Source: Hellea balneolensis
GTDB taxonomy: Bacteria; Pseudomonadota; Alphaproteobacteria; Caulobacterales; Maricaulaceae
Reading direction: 5' to 3'
DNA length: 7,292 nt
Assembly (NCBI GenBank): GCA_003233025.1
Contig: QIKS01000071.1
Location: 1-7,292, forward strand
Shown: positions 6,861 through 7,292 of the stretch, in pieces
Layout of the letters: the number at the start of each line of letters is the position of its first letter
Numbering within the stretch: the stretch's first letter is position 1
Notes under the pieces: model-generated
Databases searched by the model: none
What the model saw: the letters and a program-made list of their open reading frames with translations, nothing else
What the model was told of the DNA's origin: nothing
Program-made: the position numbers and the translations under genes

Positions 6861-7292
6861 TTAACCGTCTTTATTTTTATCAGTTTTCTTTGGATTTTTA
6901 TCAGTTTTCTCTGGCGCGTCTTCAGGGGCCAGTTTTTCTTCATCGATAAAGCTTTCAAAATCCGAAACGGCGTGAAAATCTTTATAAACGGAAGCATAGC
7001 GCACATAAGCAACACTGTCCAAGTGCGAAAGACTGTCCATGACCATTTTACCGATTTGCTCAGAGCCGACATCACTATTGCCGAGACTTTCCAGATGGCG
7101 GACGATACCGCTAATCATCCGGTCAATTTGCTCACCGGCAACGGGTCGTTTTTGCAGGGCAATCATGATGGAGCGGGTTAATTTGTCCCGATCAAACGGT
7201 GCCCGCCGGCCACTTTTTTTCAAAACCGTCAGCTCGCGCAATTGCACCCGTTCAAATGTGGTAAACCGGGCACCGCAAGCATTGCACAAACG
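6861..7292 (-). CDS. nrdR: Transcriptional repressor NrdR, partial (N-terminus beyond right edge)
   Basis: NrdR represses ribonucleotide reductase genes by binding NrdR boxes through a zinc ribbon, with an ATP-cone domain sensing ATP/dATP. The visible 143 residues begin inside the zinc ribbon: [19 protein letters not shown] holds the second Cys pair. The frame stays open through base 7292 (CGT), so the TTG at 7287-7289 is an internal Leu codon, not the start. About 28 residues with the first Cys pair are missing. The ATP-cone follows: [48 protein letters not shown]. After the family's usual end there is a charged tail of about 25 residues, including two near-identical 7-residue repeats (KTDKNPK and KTDKNKD in context). 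It heads the run into nusB, 3 bases downstream. Confidence 0.95.
   Translation of the reverse strand, partial: RLCNACGARFTTFERVQLRELTVLKKSGRRAPFDRDKLTRSIMIALQKRPVAGEQIDRMISGIVRHLESLGNSDVGSEQIGKMVMDSLSHLDSVAYVRYASVYKDFHAVSDFESFIDEEKLAPEDAPEKTDKNPKKTDKNKDG
6873..6914. repeat. Two-copy 21-base tandem repeat in the nrdR 3' end
   Basis: The units 6873-6893 and 6894-6914 match at 20 of 21 positions; the single difference is T at 6890 versus C at 6911. The unit length is a multiple of three, so the repeat is in frame and adds a 7-residue lysine-rich unit to the NrdR tail, as expected from a replication-slippage duplication. Confidence 0.9.

Noticed and set aside
7287..7289. TTG as the nrdR start codon
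   Set aside because: The frame stays open to the window edge, and the codon before it (CGT, Arg) fits the Arg-rich stretch that precedes the second Cys pair in NrdR. The true start lies outside the window.

Overview
The window looks like chromosomal core-genome DNA from an alphaproteobacterium of moderate G+C content. The case rests on gene order and family features. These are rpoZ, a single long bifunctional RelA/SpoT protein, pyrE and pdxJ in one run; nrdR, nusB and thiL in another; a long acidic-tailed omega subunit; and the short PyrE class. I cannot name the genus from sequence alone. No phage, insertion sequence, tRNA, rRNA or CRISPR array is visible.

Layout. On the minus strand, reading right to left from about 3895 to 1, is an operon: promoter, rpoZ (RNA polymerase omega), a RelA/SpoT homologue, pyrE (orotate phosphoribosyltransferase) and pdxJ (pyridoxine 5'-phosphate synthase, cut by the left edge). 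Spacing tightens along the operon: 56 bases between rpoZ and rel, 8 bases between rel and pyrE, then a 4-base ATGA overlap between pyrE and pdxJ. Two plus-strand envelope genes sit in the middle: a small glycine-zipper lipoprotein (4028-4477) ending at a textbook intrinsic terminator, and a DUF481/YdiY-type outer-membrane barrel protein (4611-5339). Converging on them from the right is a second minus-strand operon: nrdR (5' end beyond the right edge), nusB and thiL, with a 3-base gap and an 8-base overlap.

How the genes work together. The left operon couples ppGpp metabolism (rel) with the polymerase subunit that forms part of a ppGpp site (omega, with its N-terminal MAR motif), and adds pyrimidine and vitamin B6 biosynthesis. 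The right operon combines the ribonucleotide reductase repressor NrdR, the rRNA antitermination factor NusB and the last step of thiamine diphosphate synthesis (ThiL). The two plus-strand genes are predicted envelope proteins with no evident link to either operon.

I found no convincing previously undescribed system. The features most worth a second look are local: an EF-hand/dockerin-like acidic loop inserted in NusB, a 21-base in-frame tandem duplication in the NrdR tail, direct nrdR-nusB adjacency without riboflavin genes, a palindrome in the spacer of the likely rpoZ promoter, and the tyrosine-rich, two-cysteine tail of the glycine-zipper lipoprotein.
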